From positions 824,211 through 888,210 of the forward strand of contig NZ_AFBG01000019.1 in NCBI RefSeq assembly GCF_000204195.1: a stretch of 64,000 bases of DNA, in the 5' to 3' direction. The notes under the pieces were generated by a model. That model was not told where the DNA came from. It did not search any database and was given only the letters and a program-made list of their open reading frames with translations. This stretch comes from Acidovorax radicis N35 (GTDB taxonomy: Bacteria > Pseudomonadota > Gammaproteobacteria > Burkholderiales > Burkholderiaceae_C). Positions 35,677-44,490 of this stretch are shown here, one piece after another. Both the position numbers and the translations under genes were made by a program. Position 1 is the first letter of the stretch; each line of letters starts with the position of its first letter.

Positions 35677-36132
35677 CTGACGCACCTCGCGCGCGGCCGA
35701 GCAACGCGATGGCCCGAATGGCTGTTCGGTTTTTGGCTGTTCGGCTCCCCCCCCTGCTGGCTGCGCCTGCGGCGGGGCTGTTGTGGGGTGAGCATGGGCG
35801 TCGGAGCGCCCATGCTTCGTGAACTGACTCGCCGTGGTTGTCCGAGCGGCGCGCGCAGCGCAAAGCGAGTTCCACGGCGCACCCCGCAACCGCCCCGACG
35901 CAGGTTTGCCCCGTAGCGAAGCGCAGGGGTCGCAGACTGGGGGTCGCCTTTCTTTTGGGTACTTTTCTTTGGCGAAGCAAAGAACAAGTACCTCGCCCGC
36001 CGGGGCGAGTCCCGGCTTCCGCACTCAACACCAGCATGCTTTTCTAACCAGCACGCCCAGGTTTCGACAAGCTCAGCCCGAACGGTTGGGGTGGAGCGCC
36101 CTGGCTTCGACAGGCGCAGCCCGAACGGGTGG
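35677..36132. repeat. Intergenic repeat cluster between the TPR-like and DUF445 genes
   Basis: No gene is supported. A strong hairpin lies at 35958-35992: GGTACTT and TTCTTTG arms pair with CAAAGAA and AAGTACC, with one bulged C and loop GCGAAG. Two direct copies of a 26-bp unit with core TTCGACARGCKCAGCCCGAA follow at 36060-36085 and 36103-36128; this unit is a widespread REP-like sequence in proteobacteria. Confidence 0.65.
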
Positions 36133-37428
36133 TCAACTGCCCACCACCGCACGCCCAATCTCCCCCGCATGCGACACCACAAACAGCACCAACCCAATCA
36201 ACCCACCCACCACCGTCCCATTGATCCGGATGTACTGCAGGTCCTTGCCAATGTTCAGCTCAATCAGCTGCGTCATCTCCTCGGTATCCCACCGCCGCAC
36301 CGTCTCCTCAATGTGCTGCGCAATGAACGCCGACACATCCGGCGCCAGGTCCTCCACCCAACGTTCCAGCCGATCATTGAACGACTGCCTGAGCGCCGCA
36401 TCCCCCGCCAGAGACTCCCCCAGCCACAACCCCAACTTGCCCACCTGCCGCGCAAGCACCGAATCGGCATCGGCCAGGTCGCGCTGCAACGCACCTCGCA
36501 GGTCCAGCCACAAGGTCTGCACATAGCCGCCCACAGTGGCGTCGGTCTGCAACCAGGTGCGGATCTCCTCGCCCTTGCGCGCCCATTCCGGATCGCAGCG
36601 CAGGCGCTCGATGAAGCGCTGCACCGCCGCATCAAACTGCGCGCGCAAGGCATGCTGCGGGTTGCCGGCGACGTCGGCCATCACGCTCTCCAGAGCGCGT
36701 GCCAGCAGGGCCGAGCCCTTGTCGCCCAGCCAGTCGCTGGGCAACAGCTTTTCGGTGCGCGGGTGGTCCTTCTTGAGCCACAGCACGATGCTATGGGCCA
36801 CCCAGGCGCGGGTTTCCTCGTTGTGCAGCAATTCGATGAGTTTCTCCAGCACGTCGTCCAGCAGCGCCTGGTGGCGGCCGTTGTGCGTGAGGGTGTCGAG
36901 CACCGCCGCCAGGGCGCGCGACATGTCCACCTGCCCGATCAGCGTGCGCGCGGCCTTCTGGATAAAGCGCTCCACCTGCGCATCCTGCACCGTCTCCAGC
37001 GCGGCCGATGCCAGGCGCGTGGCCTGGTGCCCCAGCAGCGCGGCGTTGCCGGGCGCCGTCAACCACTGCGCCAGCCGCTCGGCGGGGTCGTGCCGGCGGA
37101 TCAGCGCGACCAGCGAGGGCACATCGAGAAACTTGTCGCGCACAAATGTGGCCAGGTTGCGGCCAATGCGCGCCTGGTTGCGCGCGATGACCGCGGTGTG
37201 CGGAATGGGCAAACCCAGCGGGCGGCGGAACAGCGCCACCACCGCGAACCAATCCGCCAGCGCGCCCACCATGGCGGCCTCGGCCACGGCTTTCACGCCG
37301 TTGAGCCACAGGCCGCGCTCCACCACGCTAGTGGCAATGAACACGGCTGTGACCAGCAGCAACAACCCCAGCGCCTGCCGCTTGGCACGCCGCAAGGCGA
37401 GGGTTGCGCTGTCAGCTTCGGCGCTCAT
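36133..37428 (-). CDS. DUF445 family membrane protein
   Basis: 431 residues. An N-terminal helix (ALGLLLLVTAVFIATSVVE) is followed by the conserved GVKAVAEAAMVGALADWFAV and LFRRPLGLPIPHTAVIARNQ, which mark DUF445. A long helical middle section (IGRNLATFVRDKFLDVP...) ends in a C-terminal membrane helix (GTVVGGLIGLVLFVVSHAG). Function is unknown in general. It precedes the aminotransferase on the opposite side of a short gap; no functional link is evident. Confidence 0.85.
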   Translation of the reverse strand: MSAEADSATLALRRAKRQALGLLLLVTAVFIATSVVERGLWLNGVKAVAEAAMVGALADWFAVVALFRRPLGLPIPHTAVIARNQARIGRNLATFVRDKFLDVPSLVALIRRHDPAERLAQWLTAPGNAALLGHQATRLASAALETVQDAQVERFIQKAARTLIGQVDMSRALAAVLDTLTHNGRHQALLDDVLEKLIELLHNEETRAWVAHSIVLWLKKDHPRTEKLLPSDWLGDKGSALLARALESVMADVAGNPQHALRAQFDAAVQRFIERLRCDPEWARKGEEIRTWLQTDATVGGYVQTLWLDLRGALQRDLADADSVLARQVGKLGLWLGESLAGDAALRQSFNDRLERWVEDLAPDVSAFIAQHIEETVRRWDTEEMTQLIELNIGKDLQYIRINGTVVGGLIGLVLFVVSHAGEIGRAVVGS

Positions 37429-37461
37429 CAGGCCTGACCCGCCGACTTCGACGGCAGGCCG

Positions 37462-38601
37462 TCAGGCAGCCGCCGCAATCTGGTCCAGCGCCTTCGACAG
37501 ATGGCCCACGCTGCGGTCCACGTTGTGCCACTTCTCGAGGCCAAAAAGCCCGATGCGGAAGGTCTTGAACTCGGGCCCTTCGTCGCACTGCAGCGGCACG
37601 CCCGCAGCGGTCTGCAAACCCACTTCCAGAAACTTCTTGCCGTTCTGGATGCCGGGGTCGGTGGTGTAGCTCACCACCACGCCAGGGGCCTTGAAGCCCT
37701 CGGCGGCCACGCTGGGGAAGCCACGCGATTCGAGCAGTGCGCGCACCTTGGCGCCCAGCTCGATCTGCTCGTCGCGCACCTTGGCAAAGCCATAGGCGCG
37801 CGTCTCGGCCATCACTTCGGACAGGCGCACCAGCGCGTCGGTGGGCATGGTGGTGTGGTACGCGTGCTGGCCCTTTTCATAGCCCTCGGCGATCTGCATC
37901 CACTTCTTGAGGTCGCACGAGAAACTGCTGCTCGTGGTGCCGTCGATGGCCTGTCGCGCGCGCTCACTCAGCATCACCATGGCGCAGCAGGGCGAGCCGC
38001 TCCAGCCCTTTTGCGGCGCGCTGATGAGCACATCCACGCCGGTGGCCTGCATGTCCACCCACATGGCGCCGGACGCCACGCAGTCCAGCACGAACAGCGC
38101 GCCCACCTCGTGGGCCGCAGCCGTCACGGTGCGGATGTAGTCGTCGGACAGGATGATGCCGCTGGCCGTCTCCACATGGGGGGCGAACACCACCTTGGGC
38201 TTCTCGGCGCGGATGGTGGCTGCGACTTCGTCGGCCGGGCATGGCGCCCAGGGCGCCTGCGGGCCGCTGCCCTGCGGGCGCGCCTTGCACACCACCGAGC
38301 CGCCGCCCAGGCCCTTGTCGGCGTCGAAGATCTGCGTCCAGCGGTAGCTGAACCAGCCGTTTCGCACGATGAGCACCTTTTCCTTGTTGGCGAACTGGCG
38401 GGCCACGGCCTCCATGCCGAAGGTGCCGCTGCCGGGCACCAGCACGGCGGTGTGGGCGTGGTAGACCTCTTTCAGCGTGCCCAGAATGTCCTGCACCACG
38501 CCGGTGAAGCGCTTGGACATGTGGTTGAGCGCGCGGTCGGTGTAGACCACCGAAAATTCGAGCAGGCCATCGGGGTCGATATCGGGCAAAAGGCCGGGCA
38601 T
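37462..38601 (-). CDS. Class V pyridoxal-phosphate aminotransferase (alanine-glyoxylate / serine type)
   Basis: 379 residues from the ATG at 38601. Class V features: LVPGSGTFGMEAVARQFANK, the PLP-contacting VLDCVASGAMWVDMQATGVD and the Schiff-base lysine in ISAPQKGWSG. Family members include serine-pyruvate, alanine-glyoxylate and purine-catabolism (S)-ureidoglycine transaminases; the exact substrate cannot be set from sequence. It follows the acyl-CoA carboxylase gene by about 40 bp on the same strand, so co-transcription is possible. Confidence 0.8.
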   Translation of the reverse strand: MPGLLPDIDPDGLLEFSVVYTDRALNHMSKRFTGVVQDILGTLKEVYHAHTAVLVPGSGTFGMEAVARQFANKEKVLIVRNGWFSYRWTQIFDADKGLGGGSVVCKARPQGSGPQAPWAPCPADEVAATIRAEKPKVVFAPHVETASGIILSDDYIRTVTAAAHEVGALFVLDCVASGAMWVDMQATGVDVLISAPQKGWSGSPCCAMVMLSERARQAIDGTTSSSFSCDLKKWMQIAEGYEKGQHAYHTTMPTDALVRLSEVMAETRAYGFAKVRDEQIELGAKVRALLESRGFPSVAAEGFKAPGVVVSYTTDPGIQNGKKFLEVGLQTAAGVPLQCDEGPEFKTFRIGLFGLEKWHNVDRSVGHLSKALDQIAAAA

Positions 38602-38640
38602 GGGCAATCTCTCCGTTGAACAAATCAGCGGGTCAGCTTA

Positions 38641-41600
38641 TCACCACGTGTCCACGAAACGGTGCCCCAGCTGCGCCACCTGCGCCGATGCCAACCCGCG
38701 CGCCAGCCACGCCCGCGTGTCAGCCGGGTCGATCACCGCGTCGATCTCCAGCGTGGCGGCCATGTGCATCGCCTCGCCATTGGCGTAGGACTTGGCCAGC
38801 AGCTTGGCAAACAGCGCATCGCGCTCGGCGCCTTCGGGCAGCGCCTCCAGCTCCTTGCGAAAGCCCAGGCGCACTGCGCCTTCGAGCCCCATGGCGCCGA
38901 ACTCTCCTGTGGGCCAGGCGACAGTGAACACGGGCGCATGGAAGCCCCCGGCCGTCATGCCCATGGCACCCAGGCCGTAGCCCTTGCGCAGCACCACGCT
39001 GAAGGTGGGTACACGCAGGCTGGCGGCGGTGACGAACAGGCGGCTCACGTGGCGCACCTGGGCCGTGGCTTCGACCTCGGGGCCGACCATGAATCCGGGT
39101 GTGTCCACCAGGCTCACGATGGGCAGGCCATGTGCATTGCACAGCTGCATGAAGCGCGCGCCCTTGTCGGCCGCATCGGCGTCAATGGCGCCGCCCAGGT
39201 GCTGCGGGTTGTTGGCCAGCAGGCCCACGGGGCGGCCTTCGATGCGCGCGAGTGCGGTGTGGATGCCGGCACCGAAGCCGGTGCGCAGCAGCAGCAGGCT
39301 GCCCTCGTCGACCAGGCCCGCCATCGCCGTGCGGGTGTCGTACACGCGCAGGCGGTTCTCTGGCACCACGGCGCGCAGCAGGCGCTGGTCGGGTGCAGAC
39401 CACTGCGATGTGCGGCCCTGGAAGAACGACAGGTAGTGGCGCGCAGCCTGCACCGCCCCGGCTTCGTCGTCCACCAGCACGTCGATCACGCCATTGGCAT
39501 GCTGCACGCGGCTGGGGCCGATCTGCTCGGGCTTGAAGACGCCCAGTCCGCCGCCTTCGATCATGGCCGGGCCGCCCATGCCGATGTTGCTGCCGCGCGT
39601 GGCGATGATCACATCGCTGCAGCCCAGCAGCGCCGCGTTGCCCGCAAAGCACCGCCCCGCCGCGATGCCGATCACCGGCACCTGGCCCGACAGTGCGGCG
39701 TAGCTGGCAAACGTGTGCACGTGCAGGCCTGCCACGATGGGCATGTCGGTATCGCCCGGGCGTCCACCGCCGCCTTCGGCAAACAGCACCACCGGGAGCT
39801 TCTGCGCCAGCGCGATGCCGAGCATACGGTCGGTCTTGGCGTGGTTGCGCGCGCCCTGGGTGCCAGCCAGCACGGTGGCGTCGTACGACATGACCACGGC
39901 GCGGGACTTCTCGTCGCCAAACAGTGCGCCATTGATGCCGCCAATGCCCGTGACCATGCCATCGGCGGGCGTGTTGGCAATCAGGTCCTCCTTGCTGCGG
40001 CGGCGCGCCTGCGCGGCGATGGCGAGGGCGCCATATTCGATGAAGCTGCCGTCGTCGCACAGGTCGGCAATGTTCTCGCGCGCGGAGCGGCCACCTTGCG
40101 CGTGGCGCTTGGCCATGGCGTCGGGGCGCGCCGCGTCGAGCGTGAAGGCGTGGCGGTCGATCACGCGTTGCAGGTCGGCGCGGATGTGGTGCGGGTCATG
40201 TGCCATACCGCCCTGCACTTCGACATCGGCCGCCTCATCCACCGCGTCCAGCACCAGCAGCGGCTGCCCCTGCGCGATGTAGCCACCGGCCACGGCCAGC
40301 AGCGCGCCGACGCGGCCCGCGTGTGGGGCCAGCAGCACATGCTCCATCTTCATGGCTTCGAGCACGGCCAGCTCGGCGCCGGCAGCGACCACGTCGCCCT
40401 CGGCCACGCTGAGCTGCACCAGGCGGGCGGGCATGGGGGCCAGCACGGCGCCTTCGGGTGCAGGCATTGAGAAATTTGAGTCTTTTTGGCCGCTAGCGCT
40501 TGATGGATAAGCGCTAGCAGCTATGTTTTTTGAAGCATTTAGCAATTCAGGCAACACGGATTCCAGCCAGCGTGTGTGCACCTGCTGGCTCTCCATCTCA
40601 GGCCGTGTTGCCAGCGCCTGCAGCAGCGCGAGGTTGGTGGCCACACCGTCGATGCGGCACTCGGCCAGCGCGCGCTGCGAGCGGCGCAGCGCATCGGCAA
40701 AACGCGGGCTGCGCGTGTGCACGATGAGCTTGGCCAGCAGCGTGTCGTAGTGCGGTGACGGCGCGGCGCCCGCTGCGCCATGGGTGTCCACACGCACGCC
40801 GGGGCCTGTGGGCAGGTCAAAGCGCTTCAGCGTGCCGCTGCCGGGCGTGGCGCCGCCCTGCGCATCCAGCGTCTCGGCGTTGATGCGCCACTGCACCGCA
40901 AAGCCCAACACGGCAGGCGGTGCGGCAGGGTCGAGGCCGATGTCTTGCAACGTGCGGCCCGCGGCCAGCGCGATCTGCGCCTGCACCAGGTCCACGCCGG
41001 TGACCTCTTCGGTGATGGTGTGCTCCACCTGCAGGCGCGGGTTGCATTCGATGAAGACAAACGGCAGGTCGCTCGACGCCAAGTCCACCAGAAACTCGAA
41101 GGTGCCCAGGCCTTCGTACTGCACCGCCCGCGCCATGGACAGTGCGGCGGTGGTGATGCGCTCGCGCAGCGCTGCGGGCAGCGAAGGGCTGGGCGCGATC
41201 TCCACCACCTTCTGAAAGCGCCGCTGCAGCGTGCATTCGCGCTCGCCCAGCGCGATCACTTCGCGTCCGTCGCCCAGCACCTGCACCTCGATATGGCGGG
41301 CGTTGCCCATCAGGCGCTCCACGTACACGCCGTCCACACCAAAGGCGGCCTGCGCCTCGCTGCGGCAGCGCGCGTAGGCAGCGGGCAAGTCATCGGCCGA
41401 CGCCACCGCACGCATGCCCCGCCCGCCGCCGCCACCGATGGCCTTGATCACGATGCCTGCATGGGCGTGCTGCCCAAAGAAGGCCTGCGCCTCCTGCAGC
41501 GTCACCGCCGCCTGCGTGCCAGGCATGAGCGGCACGCTCTGCTGCTGCGCCAGCGCACGGGCCTGCGCCTTGTCGCCGAACAGCGCGAGCTGCGCAGGCG

Positions 41601-41928
41601 TGGGGCCGATGAAGCGCAGCCCCGCCTCGGCGCACGCGCGGGCAAAGTCGGCACGCTCGCTCAAGAAGCCGTAGCCCGGGTGCACGGCATCGCAGCCCTG
41701 CGCCTGGGCAATGGTGATGAGGCGTGCGCCGTCCAGGTACGCCGCCGGGCCGGTGGCGCCCAGTGCCACGGCCGCACTGGCTGCGTGCACATGGGGGCTG
41801 GCGGCGTCATCGTCGGCATACACGGCCACGCTGGCAATGCCCAGGTCGTGCAGGGCGCGCACAGTGCGCAGTGCGATTTCGCCCCGGTTGGCAACCAGCA
41901 CTTTGGTGAACAGAACAGAAGATGGCAT
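38641..41928 (-). CDS. Single-chain multidomain acyl-CoA carboxylase (biotin carboxylase-BCCP-carboxyltransferase)
   Basis: 1095 residues in one chain. Order: biotin carboxylase with ATP-grasp fold (VLVANRGEIALRTVRALHDL at the start, IKAIGGGGGRGMRAV, FIECNPRLQVEHTITEEVTG), to about residue 445; a linker at about 460-490; a biotinyl domain with the biotin lysine in VLEAMKMEHV (about 527); and a fused alpha/beta carboxyltransferase (RHAQGGRSARENIADLCDDG, VMSYDATVLAGTQGARNHAK) to the end. This layout matches single-chain long-chain acyl-CoA carboxylases, which carboxylate acyl-CoAs of varied length. The neighbouring acyl-CoA synthetase could supply the substrate. Relatives are often mis-annotated carbamoyl-phosphate synthase. 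Confidence 0.88.
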   Translation of the reverse strand: MPSSVLFTKVLVANRGEIALRTVRALHDLGIASVAVYADDDAASPHVHAASAAVALGATGPAAYLDGARLITIAQAQGCDAVHPGYGFLSERADFARACAEAGLRFIGPTPAQLALFGDKAQARALAQQQSVPLMPGTQAAVTLQEAQAFFGQHAHAGIVIKAIGGGGGRGMRAVASADDLPAAYARCRSEAQAAFGVDGVYVERLMGNARHIEVQVLGDGREVIALGERECTLQRRFQKVVEIAPSPSLPAALRERITTAALSMARAVQYEGLGTFEFLVDLASSDLPFVFIECNPRLQVEHTITEEVTGVDLVQAQIALAAGRTLQDIGLDPAAPPAVLGFAVQWRINAETLDAQGGATPGSGTLKRFDLPTGPGVRVDTHGAAGAAPSPHYDTLLAKLIVHTRSPRFADALRRSQRALAECRIDGVATNLALLQALATRPEMESQQVHTRWLESVLPELLNASKNIAASAYPSSASGQKDSNFSMPAPEGAVLAPMPARLVQLSVAEGDVVAAGAELAVLEAMKMEHVLLAPHAGRVGALLAVAGGYIAQGQPLLVLDAVDEAADVEVQGGMAHDPHHIRADLQRVIDRHAFTLDAARPDAMAKRHAQGGRSARENIADLCDDGSFIEYGALAIAAQARRRSKEDLIANTPADGMVTGIGGINGALFGDEKSRAVVMSYDATVLAGTQGARNHAKTDRMLGIALAQKLPVVLFAEGGGGRPGDTDMPIVAGLHVHTFASYAALSGQVPVIGIAAGRCFAGNAALLGCSDVIIATRGSNIGMGGPAMIEGGGLGVFKPEQIGPSRVQHANGVIDVLVDDEAGAVQAARHYLSFFQGRTSQWSAPDQRLLRAVVPENRLRVYDTRTAMAGLVDEGSLLLLRTGFGAGIHTALARIEGRPVGLLANNPQHLGGAIDADAADKGARFMQLCNAHGLPIVSLVDTPGFMVGPEVEATAQVRHVSRLFVTAASLRVPTFSVVLRKGYGLGAMGMTAGGFHAPVFTVAWPTGEFGAMGLEGAVRLGFRKELEALPEGAERDALFAKLLAKSYANGEAMHMAATLEIDAVIDPADTRAWLARGLASAQVAQLGHRFVDTW
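40473..40538 (+). repeat. Comamonadaceae repeat inside the acyl-CoA carboxylase gene, copy 5
   Basis: Lead TTTTTGGCCGC, hairpin AGCGCTTGATGGATAAGCGC and AGCAGCTATGTTTTTTGAAG. It is antisense to the gene and is read in frame as the linker NASKNIAASAYPSSASGQKD between the biotin carboxylase and biotinyl domains. Confidence 0.8.
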
Positions 41929-41936
41929 GGGGCAGT

Positions 41937-41992
41937 CGCTATATTTTGTATAGCTGCCAGCGCATATTCATCAGGCGCAAACAGCCAATTTC
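41937..41992 (-). repeat. Comamonadaceae repeat, copy 6
   Basis: Reverse orientation: GCTATATTTTGTATAGC (hairpin 2), then AGCGCATATTCATCAGGCGC (degenerate hairpin 1) and the lead AGCCAATTT. It fills most of the gap between the acyl-CoA synthetase stop and the carboxylase start. Confidence 0.7.
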
Positions 41993-42000
41993 TCACTCAA

Positions 42001-43611
42001 TCAAGCAATATCCCGAAGCAGGCGGCGCAGCACTTTGCCAGCGCCAGTGGCGGGCAGTGCGTCGATGAAACGCACCTCGCGCGGGGCTTTGTAGGGGGCC
42101 ATGTTCTCGCGACACCAGGCCACCAGGCCGGCGGCGTCCAACTCCTGGCCGGGCTTCTTGACGATGAAGGCGCGCACCACCTCGCCCTTTTCTGCATCGG
42201 GCACGCCAATCACAGCGGCCTGGGCCACGGCGGGGTGTTTGATGAGCAAGGTCTCGACCTCTTCGGGGAACACGCTGTAGCCCGAAACCTTGATCATTTC
42301 CTTGAAACGGCCGATGAAGGTGACATAGCCATCCGCATCGATCTTGCCCATGTCGCCGGTGTAGACCCAGCCGTCACGCAGGGTCTTGGCCGTGGCGTCG
42401 GGCTTGTTCCAGTAGCCCTTGAAGTTGCCGGGGCCGTGGATGGTGATCTCGCCCACATCGCCAACGGCCAGCGGTGTGCCGGTGTCGGGGTCGACGATGC
42501 GCAGGGTGTTACCCGGCACGGGCTTGCCCTGGGTGCCCCAGCGAATGGCGTCCACCGGCATGGCGGTATCCACCGTGTGGGTTTCCGACAGGCCATAGGC
42601 CGCCTCGTGCGCAATGCAGTTCGGCGCGAACTGCTGCCACTGCTGCGCCAGCGCCTCGGTGAAGGTGATGCCAAAGCTCGTGACCGGGTTGCGGCGCAGC
42701 GCGCTCCAGTCCATGTCGCGTGCGCCTGGCACCTGCATGAGCGCGCCGTTCATGGGCGCGATGCTGTACCACCAGGTCACGCGGTGGCGCTCCAGAGCCT
42801 GGGCCACGCCCAGTGGGTCAAAACGGTACAGCAGCACGGCGGTGGCGCCGGTGTAGACCGGCAGGTTCACGCCCATCACCATGCCGGCGATGTGGTACAG
42901 CGGCGCCACGGCCAGCAGCGTTTCGTGCGGCGTCATGCCGTTGCAGTCGGCCGAGGCAGCGGTCTTGAACGTGGCATTGCCATAGCTCAGCATCGCGCCC
43001 TTCGGTAACCCGGTGGTGCCCGAGGTGTAGGTCATCAGCGAGACGTCGTCCATCGACAGCGCCACGGGCGTGGGCATCGCGCCTGTGCGGGTGGCGGCCA
43101 GGAAGTCTTCGCAGCCCGCAGGCACCGGCGCCATGGCGGCGCGCATGGCCAGCAGCTCGGCGGGTACGTCGATGCTGGGCGCGCCCTCGGGCAGCAGCTC
43201 GGCATAGCGCACCACAAACACCTGCTGCAGCGCGGTCTTCGCGCGCACCTTGTCCACCACGGGCAGCAGCACATCGGCCGCGACGATCACGCGCGCCTGC
43301 AGGTCGGTGAGCTGGTACTCCAGCTCATGCTCCTTGTTCAGCGGCCCGCAAGGACAGACGATGGCGCCGATCTTCTGGATGCCGTAGTGCGCCATCACGT
43401 ACTGCGGGCAGTTGTTCATGAACAGCGCCACGGGCTCGCCCTTGGCCACACCCAGCGCCTGCAGGCGCGCGGCAAATGCATCACTGGCCGCATCAAGCTG
43501 CGCCCACGTGAGGGGCTGGCCGTACCAGAGGTAGGCGATGCGGTCGGGCGTTTCGCGCGCGTGGCGGCGCAGGTGTTCGTGCAGCGGCAGCTGCGGTGCG
43601 GCAGAAGGCAT
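42001..43611 (-). CDS. Acyl-CoA synthetase / AMP-dependent ligase
   Basis: 536 residues from the ATG at 43611, preceded by GGAGAC. ANL-superfamily motifs are present: the P-loop LMTYTSGTTGLPKGAMLSYG, YGLSETHTVD, YTGDMGKIDADGYVTFIGR and the catalytic Lys region near GKVLRRLLRDIA. It activates a carboxylic acid with ATP and CoA to an acyl-CoA. Chain length is not predictable. About 72 bp separate it from the acyl-CoA carboxylase downstream, pointing to a two-step activation and carboxylation path, with a divergent TetR gene as likely controller. Confidence 0.88.
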   Translation of the reverse strand: MPSAAPQLPLHEHLRRHARETPDRIAYLWYGQPLTWAQLDAASDAFAARLQALGVAKGEPVALFMNNCPQYVMAHYGIQKIGAIVCPCGPLNKEHELEYQLTDLQARVIVAADVLLPVVDKVRAKTALQQVFVVRYAELLPEGAPSIDVPAELLAMRAAMAPVPAGCEDFLAATRTGAMPTPVALSMDDVSLMTYTSGTTGLPKGAMLSYGNATFKTAASADCNGMTPHETLLAVAPLYHIAGMVMGVNLPVYTGATAVLLYRFDPLGVAQALERHRVTWWYSIAPMNGALMQVPGARDMDWSALRRNPVTSFGITFTEALAQQWQQFAPNCIAHEAAYGLSETHTVDTAMPVDAIRWGTQGKPVPGNTLRIVDPDTGTPLAVGDVGEITIHGPGNFKGYWNKPDATAKTLRDGWVYTGDMGKIDADGYVTFIGRFKEMIKVSGYSVFPEEVETLLIKHPAVAQAAVIGVPDAEKGEVVRAFIVKKPGQELDAAGLVAWCRENMAPYKAPREVRFIDALPATGAGKVLRRLLRDIA

Positions 43612-43705
43612 GGCGTTGTCTCCGAGGTGTCTGGAATCGCTGGTTCTTGGCGGCCACTCAGGGTTTTCTCTGGGTGGCCGCACCCGCCAGCGTCTTGCCA
43701 ATATA

Positions 43706-43738
43706 TACCGCTCGGTAGAACAATGCTACCCATGGGTA
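43706..43738. promoter_or_regulatory. Twin palindromic operators for the divergent TetR regulator
   Basis: Two 12-bp palindromes, TACCGCTCGGTA (43706-43717) and TACCCATGGGTA (43727-43738), follow the pattern TACC-N4-GGTA. Their centres are 21 bp apart, two helical turns, so two dimers could bind one face. They lie in the gap between the acyl-CoA synthetase start (43611) and the TetR start (43767), where autoregulation of both transcripts would be expected. Confidence 0.65.
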
Positions 43739-43766
43739 TAAATCAAACGTCGCGCAAAGGACACCG

Positions 43767-44417
43767 ATGAACCAGCAGCCCCCCGTGCAGGCCAGCGGCC
43801 GCCAGAAGGCCGCCACGGCCGGGTCGGACGAGAAGCGTGAACGCATCCTGCGCGCAGCCGAGGCGCTGTTCGATGCGCAGGGCTACGCCAACACCACCAT
43901 CGAGCAGATCGTGCAGCAGCTGGGCGTGACCAAGCCCTTTGTGTACTACTACTTCCGCAACAAGCAGGAGATCTTCGAGACGCTGTCGTGGGCGCCTGCC
44001 GTGGCGTGTTTCACTGCGATGGACTTTGCGGCGGACGATGACCGGCCTGCGCATGTGAAGGTGACGGAGGGCATCGAGCGGCTGATTCGCGCGACGCTGG
44101 CGCACCACCCGTCGGCGTTCTTCCCGTACCGCGAGCCGCAGGTCTACCGGCCCGAGTACCTGGCGGCGCAAAAGCATCTGGCGAACCACTTCTACGACCA
44201 GTTGTGCGCGCTGCTCGAACAGGGCCGCGACGACGGCATGTTCGAGTTCAACGACACCAAGATCACCGCGCTGGCCGCGTGCAGCCTGCCCGGCTTTCTC
44301 TACAACTGGTACCGGCCCGACGGCCGCCTGTCGCAGGACGAGGTGGCGCAGGAGCTGGCACAACTGGCTTGGCGCGTGCTGGGCCTGCGGCGCACCCGCA
44401 AGCGGGACACCGCATAG
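43767..44417 (+). CDS. TetR/AcrR family transcriptional regulator
   Basis: 216 residues. The TetR helix-turn-helix is at about residues 25-70: KRERILRAAEALFDAQGYAN, then TTIEQIVQQLGVTKPFVYYYFRNKQE split over the recognition helix. The ligand domain is divergent. It is transcribed away from the acyl-CoA synthetase/carboxylase pair and 73 bp upstream of the periplasmic binding protein on the same strand. The likely inducer is an acyl-CoA or the transported acid. Its probable operators are the two TACC-N4-GGTA palindromes directly upstream. Confidence 0.88.
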   Translation: MNQQPPVQASGRQKAATAGSDEKRERILRAAEALFDAQGYANTTIEQIVQQLGVTKPFVYYYFRNKQEIFETLSWAPAVACFTAMDFAADDDRPAHVKVTEGIERLIRATLAHHPSAFFPYREPQVYRPEYLAAQKHLANHFYDQLCALLEQGRDDGMFEFNDTKITALAACSLPGFLYNWYRPDGRLSQDEVAQELAQLAWRVLGLRRTRKRDTA

Positions 44418-44490
44418 CACCCCACGCCCCTCTGCGGCGGCGCCCCATCAGACCAAGACAAGCCTTACAACGACAGGAGACAAAGACACC

